64,000 nt of DNA from Arthrobacter cryoconiti (GTDB lineage: Bacteria; Actinomycetota; Actinomycetes; Actinomycetales; Micrococcaceae). Position 1 is the first letter of the stretch. Every line of letters begins with the position of its first letter. The position numbers and the translations under genes are program-made. This document shows positions 8,310 to 17,420 of the stretch, one piece after another. The notes beneath the pieces are model-generated. The model was not told where the DNA came from, made no database searches, and saw only the letters and a program-made list of their open reading frames with translations. The stretch is from NCBI RefSeq assembly GCF_020905375.1, contig NZ_JAJJBU010000017.1:93095-157094 (forward strand), given 5' to 3'.

Positions 8310-10868
8310 TTGCCTGGCTTGAATCTCACCCGCGCCGAAGCAACCGAGCGCTCACAAACTTTGACTGTTGAAAGCTATGACGTCACCCTTGATCTGACCG
8401 CTTCCGAGAAAACTTTTGCCTCCACCACCACGGTGACGTTCACCGCTAAGGAGGGTTCGTCGTCGTTCATTGATGCAGTGACGGATAAAGTCCACTCGGT
8501 GACACTCAATGGCGTCAGCCTGGATCCTGCCAAGGTTTCGGACGGCGTGCGTATCAGTCTGAGCAACCTTGACGCCAAGAATGTTCTGACTGTAGAGGCC
8601 GACGCCCTCTACACAAATACGGGCGAAGGCCTGCATCGCTTTGTGGATCCAGTGGACAGCGAAGTCTACCTGTACAGCCAGTTTGAGGTCCCAGACAGCC
8701 GACGCATGTTCACCGTGTTTGAACAGCCTGATCAGAAGGCTAATTTCACGTTCCACGTCACGGCACCGGCGCACTGGTCCGTGACGTCCAACTCCCCCAC
8801 ACCGGAACCTGTTGCTGCCGGTGAAGGCAAGTCCACGTGGCATTTTGAACCCACGCTGAAGATTTCAAGTTACATCACAGCACTGATTGCCGGACCGTAC
8901 CAGAGCGTGCACAGCGAACTGACCAGCTCCGACGGCCGGGTAATCCCCCTAGGCGTATTTGCGCGGAAGTCATTGATGGAATTCATGGACGCGGAGAACG
9001 TCTTTGAGCTCACCCGTCAGGGCTTTGAGTTCTTCGAAGCCCAGTTCGGCACCCCCTACCCTTTCCCCAAGTACGATCAACTGTTCGTTCCGGAATTCAA
9101 CGCTGGTGCCATGGAGAATGCCGGCGCTGTGACGTTCCTGGAAAGCTACGTTTTCCGTTCCAAGGTCACCGACGCCATGGTGGAACGCCGTGCCATCACC
9201 ATCTTGCACGAGCTCGCTCACATGTGGTTTGGCGATCTGGTGACCATGCGCTGGTGGAATGACCTTTGGCTCAACGAGTCCTTTGCCGAGTTCATGTCCA
9301 CCTTGGCTGCCGCGGAGAACACGAAGTACGTGGATGCGTGGACCACGTTCTCTTCGCTGGAAAAGAGCTGGGCTTACCGCCAGGACCAGCTGCCCACCAC
9401 ACACCCCATCAAAGCCGAGATCACGGACTTGGAAGACGTGCTGGTCAACTTTGACGGCATCACGTACGCCAAGGGCGCTTCTGTACTGCGCCAGCTGGTG
9501 GCCTGGGTGGGCCAGGAAGAATTCATGGCAGGGGTGCGCGCGTACTTCTCCAAGCATGCCTGGTCCAATACCGAGCTGCCCGATTTGATGGTCGAGTTGG
9601 AAGCCGCCAGTGGCCGCGATCTGACGCTGTGGACCGAAAAGTGGTTGGAGACGGCAGGGGTGAACACGTTCAAGCCCGCCATTGAGACGGACGACGACGG
9701 CACCATCACCGCATTCTCGATTCTCCAGTCCGCTGTGGCCGAACACCCGACGCTGCGTCCGCACCGCACCGCAGTGGGTTTCTACGACTTGGCCACGTCA
9801 GGGGACGACGCCGGCAAACTGGTCCGCACACACCGTGTGGAACTGGACGTCGACGGTGCTTCCACGGAGGTCCCGCAGCTGGTGGGCATGAAGCGTCCGG
9901 CCCTTGTCCTGCTCAACGACGACGACCTGGCCTACGCCAAGATTCGCCTCGATCCCTTGTCTCTTGCCACTGCCAAGGTTCACTTGAAGGACTTCAAGGA
10001 GTCCCTGCCGCGCACTGTGGTCTCCGCCTCCGCGTGGGACGCAGCCCGCGATGGCGAGACCCCGGCTCGCGAATATGTGGGACTGGTCCTGGCGAACATC
10101 GGCTTTGAATCCGATTCCACCGTGATCATGGTGCTTCTGCGCCAGCTAGCCACCACCTTGCACTACTACGTGGCACCGCAGTACCAGCAAGAAACGGCTC
10201 TCATGGCCGCCGATGCCCTGTGGGCTTTGGCGCAGGGCTCGCAAGCAGGCTCCGATGCTCAGCTCCAGTTCACCAAGGCGTTTGCAGCGCATGCCCAAAG
10301 TGAGGCGCAGCTCTCCACCGTTGACGAGTTGTTGAAGGGCGACGTCGTCCTTGCGGATTTGAGTATTGACCAAGATCTGCGCTGGGAGTTGCTGAGTTCA
10401 TTGGTAGCTGGCGGCCGGGCCGATCAAAGTGTCATTGACGCCGAGCTGGCACGTGACAATACCCAGACGGGTCAATTAGCGGCATCCGCGGCCTCTGCCG
10501 CCATCCCCACCCGGGAGGCTAAGGCACAGACTTGGGAGTCCGTCGTCGTCCGCGGGGACGGGGCCAACGCACTCCAGCGGGCAGCCATCACCGGATTCAC
10601 TCGCGTGTGGGACACCACCTTGTTGGAGCCGTACGTGGCGAAGTACTTTGCGTCCTTGAAGCAGGTATGGGCGGAGAAGTCCTACGAGACAAGCTCCACC
10701 ATAGTGACCGGGCTGTACCCCTCCGCGTTGGTAGCCCAGTCCACTTTGGACGCCACGGATGCGTTCTTAGCCGAGCTGGGCGATGAAATCCCCGCCTTGC
10801 GCCGGCTAGTGCTGGAGAGCCGTGACGGTGTGGTGCGGGCCTTGAAAGCGCAGGCAGCGGACCACTAG
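8310..10868 (+). CDS. pepN: Aminopeptidase N, M1 family zinc metallopeptidase
   Basis: Broad-specificity cytosolic aminopeptidase. The 852-aa product has the exopeptidase motif GAMEN at 266-270, the zinc site HELAH at 300-304 and the third ligand in NESFAEF near 323. A long helical ERAP1-like C-terminal domain follows. The start was placed at TTG 8310 because GGAAGG lies 7 bases upstream and the product then begins at the conserved region (LNLTRAEATERS). An open extension to 8127 runs through promoter-like sequence and has no homologous look. A strong hairpin follows the stop. Confidence 0.93.
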   Translation: MPGLNLTRAEATERSQTLTVESYDVTLDLTASEKTFASTTTVTFTAKEGSSSFIDAVTDKVHSVTLNGVSLDPAKVSDGVRISLSNLDAKNVLTVEADALYTNTGEGLHRFVDPVDSEVYLYSQFEVPDSRRMFTVFEQPDQKANFTFHVTAPAHWSVTSNSPTPEPVAAGEGKSTWHFEPTLKISSYITALIAGPYQSVHSELTSSDGRVIPLGVFARKSLMEFMDAENVFELTRQGFEFFEAQFGTPYPFPKYDQLFVPEFNAGAMENAGAVTFLESYVFRSKVTDAMVERRAITILHELAHMWFGDLVTMRWWNDLWLNESFAEFMSTLAAAENTKYVDAWTTFSSLEKSWAYRQDQLPTTHPIKAEITDLEDVLVNFDGITYAKGASVLRQLVAWVGQEEFMAGVRAYFSKHAWSNTELPDLMVELEAASGRDLTLWTEKWLETAGVNTFKPAIETDDDGTITAFSILQSAVAEHPTLRPHRTAVGFYDLATSGDDAGKLVRTHRVELDVDGASTEVPQLVGMKRPALVLLNDDDLAYAKIRLDPLSLATAKVHLKDFKESLPRTVVSASAWDAARDGETPAREYVGLVLANIGFESDSTVIMVLLRQLATTLHYYVAPQYQQETALMAADALWALAQGSQAGSDAQLQFTKAFAAHAQSEAQLSTVDELLKGDVVLADLSIDQDLRWELLSSLVAGGRADQSVIDAELARDNTQTGQLAASAASAAIPTREAKAQTWESVVVRGDGANALQRAAITGFTRVWDTTLLEPYVAKYFASLKQVWAEKSYETSSTIVTGLYPSALVAQSTLDATDAFLAELGDEIPALRRLVLESRDGVVRALKAQAADH

Positions 10869-10925
10869 AAAGCGGCAAACTCAAGGTACGCGGCCCTGTC
10901 GATTGGATCGGCAAAAATGCACAAA

Positions 10926-10963
10926 AACTTGCCCGCAGCCGGGGATCTGGCTGCGGGCAAGTT
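10926..10963 (+). terminator. Perfect 15-bp hairpin after pepN
   Basis: Arms 10926-10940 and 10949-10963 are perfect inverted repeats around an 8-base loop. The T-rich side is on the minus strand, so it may act in both directions. It also abuts the promoter region of the next gene. Confidence 0.7.
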
Positions 10964-10984
10964 GTGCGCTATAGGCTGGGGTTC

Positions 10985-11467
10985 ATGGGACTGAATGAGC
11001 ACCAATTCACCGTCGACGTCTTTTGGACGGGCAACCGCGGCACCGGGACGTCCAGCTACAAGGATTACGGACGCGATCACAGCGTCACCGCCGTTGGTCT
11101 GCCGACGATCCTGGGATCAGCGGATAGGACCTTCCACGGAGATAGGGACCGCTGGAACCCGGAACTTCTGCTGGTCACTGCGCTCTCCGAATGCCATATG
11201 CTTTCCTACCTGCATGTTGCGGCAAAGCATGGCGTGGTGGTGACCACTTACCAGGACACAGCCACCGGGACCCTGAAACTTCACCCCAACGGCAGCGGTG
11301 AATTTTCCTCCGTTACCCTCAATCCGCAGATCCGCGTGGCTGACCCCGGCTCAGGTGAACTGGCACTGAGCCTGCATGAAGAGGCCGCCAGCATGTGCTT
11401 CATTGCCCGCAGCGTGAACTTTCCGGTACACCACACCCCCACCTTGTTGGGGCCCACCCAGGACTAG
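10985..11467 (+). CDS. OsmC family protein
   Basis: 160 aa of the OsmC/Ohr fold, thiol-dependent peroxide or organic hydroperoxide reductases. The pattern includes VTAVGLPTILGSADRTFHGD in the N-terminal half, the LLVTALSECHMLSYLH helix carrying the first cysteine near residue 72, and a second cysteine in EEAASMCFIARSVNFPV near 139. The start was placed at 10985 (MGLNEHQF). TATAGG lies about 10 bases upstream and there is no clear ribosome site, so the transcript may be leaderless. Substrate is not predictable. Confidence 0.85.
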   Translation: MGLNEHQFTVDVFWTGNRGTGTSSYKDYGRDHSVTAVGLPTILGSADRTFHGDRDRWNPELLLVTALSECHMLSYLHVAAKHGVVVTTYQDTATGTLKLHPNGSGEFSSVTLNPQIRVADPGSGELALSLHEEAASMCFIARSVNFPVHHTPTLLGPTQD

Positions 11468-11562
11468 ACTGACGGGCTCCGGAACTACACCGCCAGCTCT
11501 TTCGCGTTAGGCTGGAAAGAGACTGTTGACGCCACTCATGAAGGAAGTCAGGTGATGGTGGT

Positions 11563-12435
11563 TTGCCGATGAATGCGCTGGAAGAAACCGGGAATATTTT
11601 GCTGCTCAACCTGCTCGACGCCGGCATCCGGGTGGCCATTGGCTTCCTGGTGTGGCTGGCACTTCATTACGTAATCCGTTTCGTCGTCAAGCGCACAGAG
11701 AAGGGTTATTGGCATCAGCGTGGAATGCGCTGGGCCCAGCCGGTCATCAGGAACATCGACCCCATGATGCGCGCACTAGATAATGAACGGCGCATCCAGC
11801 GGGCCCAGACCATCGGCACGTTGTTGAACTCGATAGCCACGGTCCTGGTGGTGGTGCTGACAGGGTTCTACGTCCTTTTAGCTTTCAACGTCAATATTGC
11901 GCCGCTGGTGGCCAGCGTGGGCGTTGTAGGCATTGCCATCGGGTTTGGCAGCCAGCAATTGATCCGCGATTTCCTGGCAGGAATTTTCCTCACGCTTGAA
12001 GATCAGTACGGTATTGGCGACATCATTCAAACCAGCGAGGTCATTGGCCGGGTGGAGTATCTGGGCCTACGAGTAACCCGCGTCATGGGCGAGGACGGGA
12101 CACTCTGGTACTTGCGCAATGGTGAGATTCTCCGCTTGGGCAACCGCAGCAAAGGCGGATACGTAGCCCCAACTCCGCAGCCGGCTCCCGCTACTTCAGG
12201 CGGGCCTGCTGCTTCAGGCGGGCCTGCAGGCGGGGCTGCGTCCGGGGGGCCTGCAGGCGGGGCTGCGTCCGGGGAGCCTGCAGGCGGTGCGGCTGCGTCC
12301 GGGGAGCCTGCCCCAACATCGGCTACTGCAGCTCCGGCTACACCAACGGCGGCCGCCGCACCGGCGATTGCTGATGGACCTCCGGCTCATGACGCTACGC
12401 CTCCCACACTAGAACCACTGGAATCCCAAGAGTAA
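11563..12435 (+). CDS. Small mechanosensitive channel (MscS family) with repeat-rich tail
   Basis: 290 aa. Hydrophobic spans lie near residues 10-35 and 85-110, and the pore helix/beta-domain region follows (SVGVVGIAIGFGSQQLIRDFLAG, then LEDQYGIGDII). The MscS beta domain is present, but the usual large C-terminal cage is replaced from about residue 205 by an Ala/Gly/Pro/Ser tail of some 85 residues with PAGGAASG repeats. It probably senses membrane tension in the cytoplasmic membrane. A globin gene follows 9 bases downstream, in the same operon. Confidence 0.88.
   Translation: MPMNALEETGNILLLNLLDAGIRVAIGFLVWLALHYVIRFVVKRTEKGYWHQRGMRWAQPVIRNIDPMMRALDNERRIQRAQTIGTLLNSIATVLVVVLTGFYVLLAFNVNIAPLVASVGVVGIAIGFGSQQLIRDFLAGIFLTLEDQYGIGDIIQTSEVIGRVEYLGLRVTRVMGEDGTLWYLRNGEILRLGNRSKGGYVAPTPQPAPATSGGPAASGGPAGGAASGGPAGGAASGEPAGGAAASGEPAPTSATAAPATPTAAAAPAIADGPPAHDATPPTLEPLESQE
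12196..12310 (+). repeat. Tandem 27-base repeats in the MscS tail
   Basis: Units built on GGCGGGGCTGCGTCCGGGG recur about every 27 bases and encode PAGGAASGG-type peptides. All units keep the reading frame, so copy-number change would alter tail length without a frameshift. Confidence 0.75.
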
Positions 12436-12444
12436 GAAAGCCAC

Positions 12445-13257
12445 ATGACTGCTGAGCACAACCAACTCTCACCCTTTGCCAACGGCCCCGCCGACAACGA
12501 TGCTGCTGAAGGCGGAGCGGATTTTACTGCTCGCGTGCGCAACTCAACGCCGGCAGAAAACGATAAAAACGCCGAGAAGGCGGTAAAACCGGGCGTTGCC
12601 AAGGGCCCTGATCTAGGACCGGGCATTCCTGTGCCGTCACGTTTTGGCGCTCCGATGGCCACTATTTTGCCTATTCCGACCAGGATGGGCAGGCCCCTGC
12701 CCTCTAGCAATGCGCCTAGCGCGTGGCCTGTGCCCCAGGACAACTCGGCAACGGACTCCACATCAGAGAACGCTGCAGTCGAGCCGCAGCAGGCAGCTAC
12801 TCCTGCGGCCACCGAGTTGATCTCTGAACCGGCCACTGACCCCTATGCTGACGAATCCGCCTATGCTGACACCTTTTATGGGCAGATCGGCGGGCATGCC
12901 ACGTTTGAAACCATCATCCATGTCTTTTACGAAGGCATCGCCGCCGATCCTCTGCTGCGCGCCATGTATCACGAGGAAGATTTGGCGCCCGCGGAGCGGC
13001 GCATGCTCATGTTCATGGAGCAGTACTGGGGCGGGCCCCGCACCTATCTGGAGGAACGAGGGCACCCGCGTCTTCGCATGCGCCACGTCCCGTTCCAGGT
13101 CACCCCGGAAGCCCGCGACCGCTGGCTTGCGGCGATGCGGAAGGGAGTGGACGCCGTCGAGCTTTCTCCCATGCATGAGGCAACACTCTGGGATTATCTG
13201 GAACGCGCCGCTGCTTCGCTGGTGAATTCAGCGTCAGACCCGTCGCAACGCGCCTGA
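12445..13257 (+). CDS. glbO: Group II truncated hemoglobin with long N-terminal extension
   Basis: Haem protein of the 2/2 globin family, implicated in oxygen or nitric oxide chemistry. Residues from about 140 carry the group II signatures FYGQIGGHATF, LYHEEDL-like MYHEEDLAPAERR, EQYWGGP and RGHPRLRMRHVPF, with the proximal His in the last. The full product is 270 aa; group II globins are normally 130-150 aa. The N-terminal 135 residues are Ala/Pro/Asp-rich and probably disordered. It lies in an operon with the MscS gene. Confidence 0.9.
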   Translation: MTAEHNQLSPFANGPADNDAAEGGADFTARVRNSTPAENDKNAEKAVKPGVAKGPDLGPGIPVPSRFGAPMATILPIPTRMGRPLPSSNAPSAWPVPQDNSATDSTSENAAVEPQQAATPAATELISEPATDPYADESAYADTFYGQIGGHATFETIIHVFYEGIAADPLLRAMYHEEDLAPAERRMLMFMEQYWGGPRTYLEERGHPRLRMRHVPFQVTPEARDRWLAAMRKGVDAVELSPMHEATLWDYLERAAASLVNSASDPSQRA

Positions 13258-13278
13258 GAACATTGCGGACTTTCCGCT

Positions 13279-13346
13279 GGCGCAGAACTCACCAGAAGTT
13301 CTACGCATAGTGCACCCGGCGCAGAACTGACTGCGAGTTCTGCGCC
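13279..13346. terminator. Two tandem GGCGCAGAACT hairpins between convergent genes
   Basis: Hairpins at 13279-13306 and 13318-13346 share the left arm GGCGCAGAACT and have right arms AGTTCTACGC and AGTTCTGCGCC. They lie between the stops of the globin gene and the minus-strand gene at 13356, and probably terminate both. Confidence 0.65.
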
Positions 13347-13355
13347 TACGAAAAG

Positions 13356-14024
13356 TTAGAGTGTCGCTTTGGGGCGAACCAGGATGTGTCCGCGTCCGGT
13401 ACTCAGCCGTAGCCACCGGTGCGAGCGGTACACGGTCCCAGTTTCGCCTGGCGCCACAAATCCTAGGGTGTAGGCCCCGAAGGCGGCTCCGCCAGGGAGT
13501 TCGCCGGGTAGTCCTGGAACGGGACGGCCCCACACGGCCGCCCGCGCGTTGTTCACAATCAACGCACCCGGGTTGACTGGAATGATTTGCCCGATTTCTT
13601 GCACGCCGTCCTTGGCCACCTTGATGAGTGTTTCCGCGTCCACCGCGCCCAATTCTTCCCAGGCCCCTCGGGGCGCGCTGACGGCGGCCCAGGATTCGTT
13701 GACGGTCATCGGGGGGACGGGCAAGGCGAGGTCGTCCGCGTCCATACGGGCTAATCTGTCCGCCACCGATGCCAGGCTCACGGTGACGTCAAGGTCGGAT
13801 TCAGCGCTAAGGGCCATGGTACGTAGCCCCAAAATAGTGGGAGTTCCCTCGCCCAAGAGTTTCGCGCGCATGACGCATACGTAAGCGGCGAGGACTCGGC
13901 CTGCCCCCTGAAGTCTTACGCCGCCGTCGTCCGCGGCACGGGCACGGGTCACGAAGGTGCGCAGGTCCGCAACGGTACCGGCGTCGGCCAGCACAAGCTC
14001 ATCGGTGTCAGTGGTAGTGGGCAT
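13356..14024 (-). CDS. Conserved hypothetical protein
   Basis: 222 aa, soluble, no signal peptide and no motif I can name. The first half is helical and Ala/Arg/Asp-rich (ADAGTVADLRTFVTRARAAD, later SDLDVTVSLASVADRLARMDAD). The second half is mixed strand and helix, ending in HILVRPKATL. Its ATG follows the stop codon of the thioesterase gene directly, with no gap, so the two are translated together. A role linked to that thioesterase is possible but not shown. Confidence 0.6.
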   Translation of the reverse strand: MPTTTDTDELVLADAGTVADLRTFVTRARAADDGGVRLQGAGRVLAAYVCVMRAKLLGEGTPTILGLRTMALSAESDLDVTVSLASVADRLARMDADDLALPVPPMTVNESWAAVSAPRGAWEELGAVDAETLIKVAKDGVQEIGQIIPVNPGALIVNNARAAVWGRPVPGLPGELPGGAAFGAYTLGFVAPGETGTVYRSHRWLRLSTGRGHILVRPKATL

Positions 14025-14543
14025 TTAGAGCGCTCCTTGGGTCGCAGTGCTGGCAGGCTCGACGGCGTCGGGAGCCTGGGTGGGCCGGCGGCGGAAAGCG
14101 ACGGGATCGCCCCGCCAAGTCTCGAGGGCACGGCGTTGAGGATCGGTGAGGCGAACTGGCCGCCCGGTCGCGCGGGAAACCAAAACCATCGAGGTGGCCG
14201 CGCGGGCGAAGACCACTGAGGTGTCCGCATCTGTCACCGAATAGCCAAAGTCAAAGCTGGAGCCGCCCACATGCGTGACCCAAATGTTCACAAACACCGG
14301 ATCGGTCCGGAAGGCTATGGGCGCCAGATATTCGATCTCATTGCGACCCACCAGGGTGAACAGATCCTCGCCAATCAGCTCATTGAAACTGATGCCCGGT
14401 GAGCTCGGGTCTTCCAGCGGCGTATGGATTAGTTGGACGCGGGCATCTTCTAAATACTGCAGGTACACCACGTTGTTGACATGGTTGTACGCATCGATGT
14501 CGCCAAAACGGACTTGAAGTGAGATTTGAATTGCCAGAGCCAT
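14025..14543 (-). CDS. Acyl-CoA thioesterase, 4HBT (hot-dog) family
   Basis: 172 aa. The hot-dog signature of YbgC/FcbC-type thioesterases is at the start: QVRFGDIDAYNHVNNVVYLQYLEDAR, with the catalytic Asp near residue 17 and Asn-His-Val-Asn after it. Such enzymes hydrolyse acyl-CoA thioesters in the cytosol; the acyl group cannot be read from sequence. The downstream gene (13356-14024) starts at the base after the stop codon. A TesB-type thioesterase is divergently placed next door. Confidence 0.85.
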   Translation of the reverse strand: MALAIQISLQVRFGDIDAYNHVNNVVYLQYLEDARVQLIHTPLEDPSSPGISFNELIGEDLFTLVGRNEIEYLAPIAFRTDPVFVNIWVTHVGGSSFDFGYSVTDADTSVVFARAATSMVLVSRATGRPVRLTDPQRRALETWRGDPVAFRRRPTQAPDAVEPASTATQGAL

Positions 14544-14668
14544 GTGCCCATCATCTCAAAGCGTGGTGGGTGCAACCACCCAAAGCGGCGTAGATCACCC
14601 TATAAGGCAGGCTTTCATGCGGCGATCTCCATTTGTTCGCACGCTGGCTGACACATAGAGTCACGTTT

Positions 14669-15562
14669 ATGAATGCGACGCCTGAATCTTTTGATCCATT
14701 GAAACAATTACTGCAAACTCTCGACTTATCCGATGCCGGCGGCGCCCAGACTGATGAAGACATTTTTGTGGGGCCAGGCGAGCCGCATGCCGTTCGGCCG
14801 CGACTATTTGGCGGACAAGTGCTGGCTCAATCGTTGATGGCGGCGTCCAAGACCGTGGACCCGGACAGGCTGGTGCACTCCATGCACGGCTATTTTCTGC
14901 GGCCCGGTGACGTCACACTTCCCATCACTTTTGGTGTCCAAAGGCTGCGCGATGGCCGGTCCTTTTCGGCACGCCGTACGCATGCCTATCAGGGCGGAGT
15001 GCCCATTCTGTCTCTGATTGCGTCTTTCCAGACTCCCAATACGGGGCTGGAACACCAAGCACCCATGCCGGAGGGAATCCCTGCACCTGAAACACTTCCG
15101 ACCACGGCCCAGCTGATCGGTTCGATCGACCATCCGGTGGCGAAGGCGTGGGCCTATGAGCGTCCCTTTGATATTCGTCACTGCGGGCCCAACCTCTACT
15201 TTGATGTCAAGGGCGAGCACGTGGCACACCAGGCAGTGTGGATGAAATCGCTGGGTGACATGCCGGACGATCAGAACCTGCACCGTGCCGCACTGGCGTA
15301 CGCCAGTGATTACACGTTGTTGGAGCCGGTATTGCGCCGCCACGGGATCAGCTGGGCCACCCCCGGTATGAGCGTGGCCAGCCTGGACCATGCCATGTGG
15401 TGGCACCGGCCGCTACGCGTGGATGACTGGCTGCTCTACGTCTCCGAGTCCCCCAGCGCTTCCGGTGCGCGTGGGCTCAGTAATGGTCGTTTTTACACGC
15501 GCGACGGCGTGCTGGTGGCTTCGGTGGCCCAAGAAGGAATGTTGCGTCTTCCGTCTGAGTAA
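14669..15562 (+). CDS. tesB: Acyl-CoA thioesterase II
   Basis: 297 aa double hot-dog thioesterase of the TesB family. Features are RLFGGQVLAQSLMAA near residue 45, HSMHGYFLRPGD near 70, and the C-terminal hot-dog with SLDHAMWWHRPLRVDDWLLY carrying the conserved Asp of the catalytic network. It hydrolyses medium- to long-chain acyl-CoA in the cytosol. The start was placed at MNATPESFDPLKQLL (14669), since the upstream 12 codons overlap the divergent promoter region. It ends before a strong bidirectional terminator. Confidence 0.9.
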   Translation: MNATPESFDPLKQLLQTLDLSDAGGAQTDEDIFVGPGEPHAVRPRLFGGQVLAQSLMAASKTVDPDRLVHSMHGYFLRPGDVTLPITFGVQRLRDGRSFSARRTHAYQGGVPILSLIASFQTPNTGLEHQAPMPEGIPAPETLPTTAQLIGSIDHPVAKAWAYERPFDIRHCGPNLYFDVKGEHVAHQAVWMKSLGDMPDDQNLHRAALAYASDYTLLEPVLRRHGISWATPGMSVASLDHAMWWHRPLRVDDWLLYVSESPSASGARGLSNGRFYTRDGVLVASVAQEGMLRLPSE

Positions 15563-15583
15563 AACCGAAAGCTTTCGCTTAGC

Positions 15584-15642
15584 TGCATTAAAAACGTTTG
15601 GCCGGTCCCTTTGCAGGACCGGCCAAACGTTTTTTTAATGCA
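15584..15642. terminator. Strong bidirectional terminator between tesB and ettA
   Basis: Arms of about 25 bases pair almost perfectly, with the GC core CGTTTGGCCGGTCC flanked by A-run and T-run. It serves both the plus-strand tesB and minus-strand ettA transcripts. Confidence 0.9.
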
Positions 15643-15681
15643 GCGTGCGATTTGTCGCTGGGGCTAACCGCGGACTTGGAT

Positions 15682-17364
15682 TTAGTCGCGCGTTAGGCGG
15701 CGGTGAGTGACACGGTGCGGACGCGCTGCGTCGGCACCGAGACGTACCACCTTGTCCAACTCGTAGGAGTCGAAGTTACCCTCAAACCAGTGCCAGTTGG
15801 CGGGGTTTTCTTCGGTGCCTTCGTAGGCGAGGATGTGGGTAGCTACCCGGTCAAGGAACCAACGATCGTGGGAGACCACCACGGCGCAGCCGGGGAATTC
15901 CAGCAAAGCGTTTTCCAAGCTGCTGAGGGTTTCCACGTCAAGGTCGTTAGTGGGCTCATCCAAGAGCAACAAGTTGCCACCCTGTTTGAGGGTCAGTGCC
16001 AGGTTCAAGCGGTTCCGCTCGCCACCGGAGAGCACACCGGCCTTCTTCTGCTGGTCCGGACCTTTGAATCCGAAGGCCGCAACATAGGCACGTGAAGGCA
16101 TTTCCACGTTGCCGACCTGAATGTAATCCAGGCCGTCGGAGACAACCTCCCACAACGACTTTTCGGGGTCGATGCCGCCACGGTCCTGGTCGGCGTAGGA
16201 GATTTTTACGGTCTCTCCGACCTTCAAGTCACCGCTGTCCAGGGGTTCCAGACCGACTATTGTCTTGAAGAGTGTTGACTTTCCAACACCGTTGGGTCCA
16301 ATGACACCAACGATTCCGTTCCGTGGAAGCGAGAAGGAAAGCCCGTCAATGAGGACACGGTCCCCGAATCCCTTCTTCAGGTTCTTCGCCTCGAGCACGA
16401 TGCTACCCAAACGCGGTCCCGGCGGGATCTGGATTTCTTCGAAGTCCAGCTTGCGGGTGCGGTCGGCTTCGGCAGCCATTTCTTCGTAGCGGGCCAGACG
16501 AGCCTTGGACTTAGTCTGGCGCCCCTTGGCGTTAGAGCGAACCCACTCGAGTTCTTCGGTGAGGCGCTTGGCCTGCTTGGCGTCCTTCTTGCCCTGAACT
16601 TCCAGACGCGCACGCTTCTTCTCCAAGTACGTGGAGTAGTTGCCTTCATACGGGTAGAGGTGGCCGCGGTCCACTTCGGCAATCCATTCGGCCACGTGGT
16701 CTAGGAAATACCTATCGTGGGTCACGGCCAGAACGGCGCCGGCGTAGCTCTTGAGATGCTGTTCTAGCCAGTTCACGCTTTCAGCGTCCAAGTGGTTAGT
16801 TGGCTCATCTAGGAGCAACAGGTCAGGTGCTTGCAGCAGCAACTTGCACAAAGCCACGCGGCGGCGCTCACCACCGGAGAGGACGGTAACGTCGGAATCT
16901 CCGGGAGGACACTGCAGCGCATCCATGGCCTGCTCCAGCTTGGAATCAATGTCCCATGCGTCAGCGGCGTCAATGGCTTCTTGGAGTTTGCCCATCTCTT
17001 CGAGGAGCACATCAAAGTCAGCGTCGGGGCTGGCCATTTCCTCGGAGATTTCGTTGTAGCGCTGGATCTTGCCGTAGATCTCGCCAACGCCTTCCTGGAC
17101 GTTGCCCAGAACGGTCTTTTCCTCGTTCAGCGGCGGCTCTTGGAGCAAAATGCCCACAGAGTATCCGGGGCTGAGACGGGCATCGCCGTTAGACGGTGTA
17201 TCCAGACCGGCCATAATCTTCAAAATGGTGGATTTTCCGGCACCATTGGGCCCCACAACGCCAATCTTGGCACCTGGGAAGAAAGACATGCTGACGTTGT
17301 CAAGAATGAGTTTGTCGCCCACGGCCTTGCGGGCGTTGGACATCGTGTAAATAAATTCGGCCAT
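15682..17364 (-). CDS. ettA: EttA, energy-dependent translational throttle ABC-F ATPase
   Basis: Ribosome-binding ABC-F protein that gates entry into the elongation cycle according to ATP/ADP. The 560-aa product has two ABC domains: Walker A GPNGAGKST at 38-46, signature LSGGERRR, Walker B LLLLDEPTNHLD; and second Walker A GPNGVGKST, signature LSGGERNR, LLLLDEPTNDLD. The linker with EWVRSNAKGRQTKSKARLARYEEM and the arm insertion in domain 1 are diagnostic of EttA. There is no membrane domain. Confidence 0.96.
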   Translation of the reverse strand: MAEFIYTMSNARKAVGDKLILDNVSMSFFPGAKIGVVGPNGAGKSTILKIMAGLDTPSNGDARLSPGYSVGILLQEPPLNEEKTVLGNVQEGVGEIYGKIQRYNEISEEMASPDADFDVLLEEMGKLQEAIDAADAWDIDSKLEQAMDALQCPPGDSDVTVLSGGERRRVALCKLLLQAPDLLLLDEPTNHLDAESVNWLEQHLKSYAGAVLAVTHDRYFLDHVAEWIAEVDRGHLYPYEGNYSTYLEKKRARLEVQGKKDAKQAKRLTEELEWVRSNAKGRQTKSKARLARYEEMAAEADRTRKLDFEEIQIPPGPRLGSIVLEAKNLKKGFGDRVLIDGLSFSLPRNGIVGVIGPNGVGKSTLFKTIVGLEPLDSGDLKVGETVKISYADQDRGGIDPEKSLWEVVSDGLDYIQVGNVEMPSRAYVAAFGFKGPDQQKKAGVLSGGERNRLNLALTLKQGGNLLLLDEPTNDLDVETLSSLENALLEFPGCAVVVSHDRWFLDRVATHILAYEGTEENPANWHWFEGNFDSYELDKVVRLGADAARPHRVTHRRLTRD

Positions 17365-17420
17365 ACCCCCAAGGTTAGTGGGTGTGCGGCTTTATCTCAC
17401 ATTCGCAGGTCCTCAGCGTT

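Noticed and set aside
8970..9764. 264-codon open frame antisense to pepN
   Set aside because: Shadow of the HExxH-containing gene; no start signal or domain.
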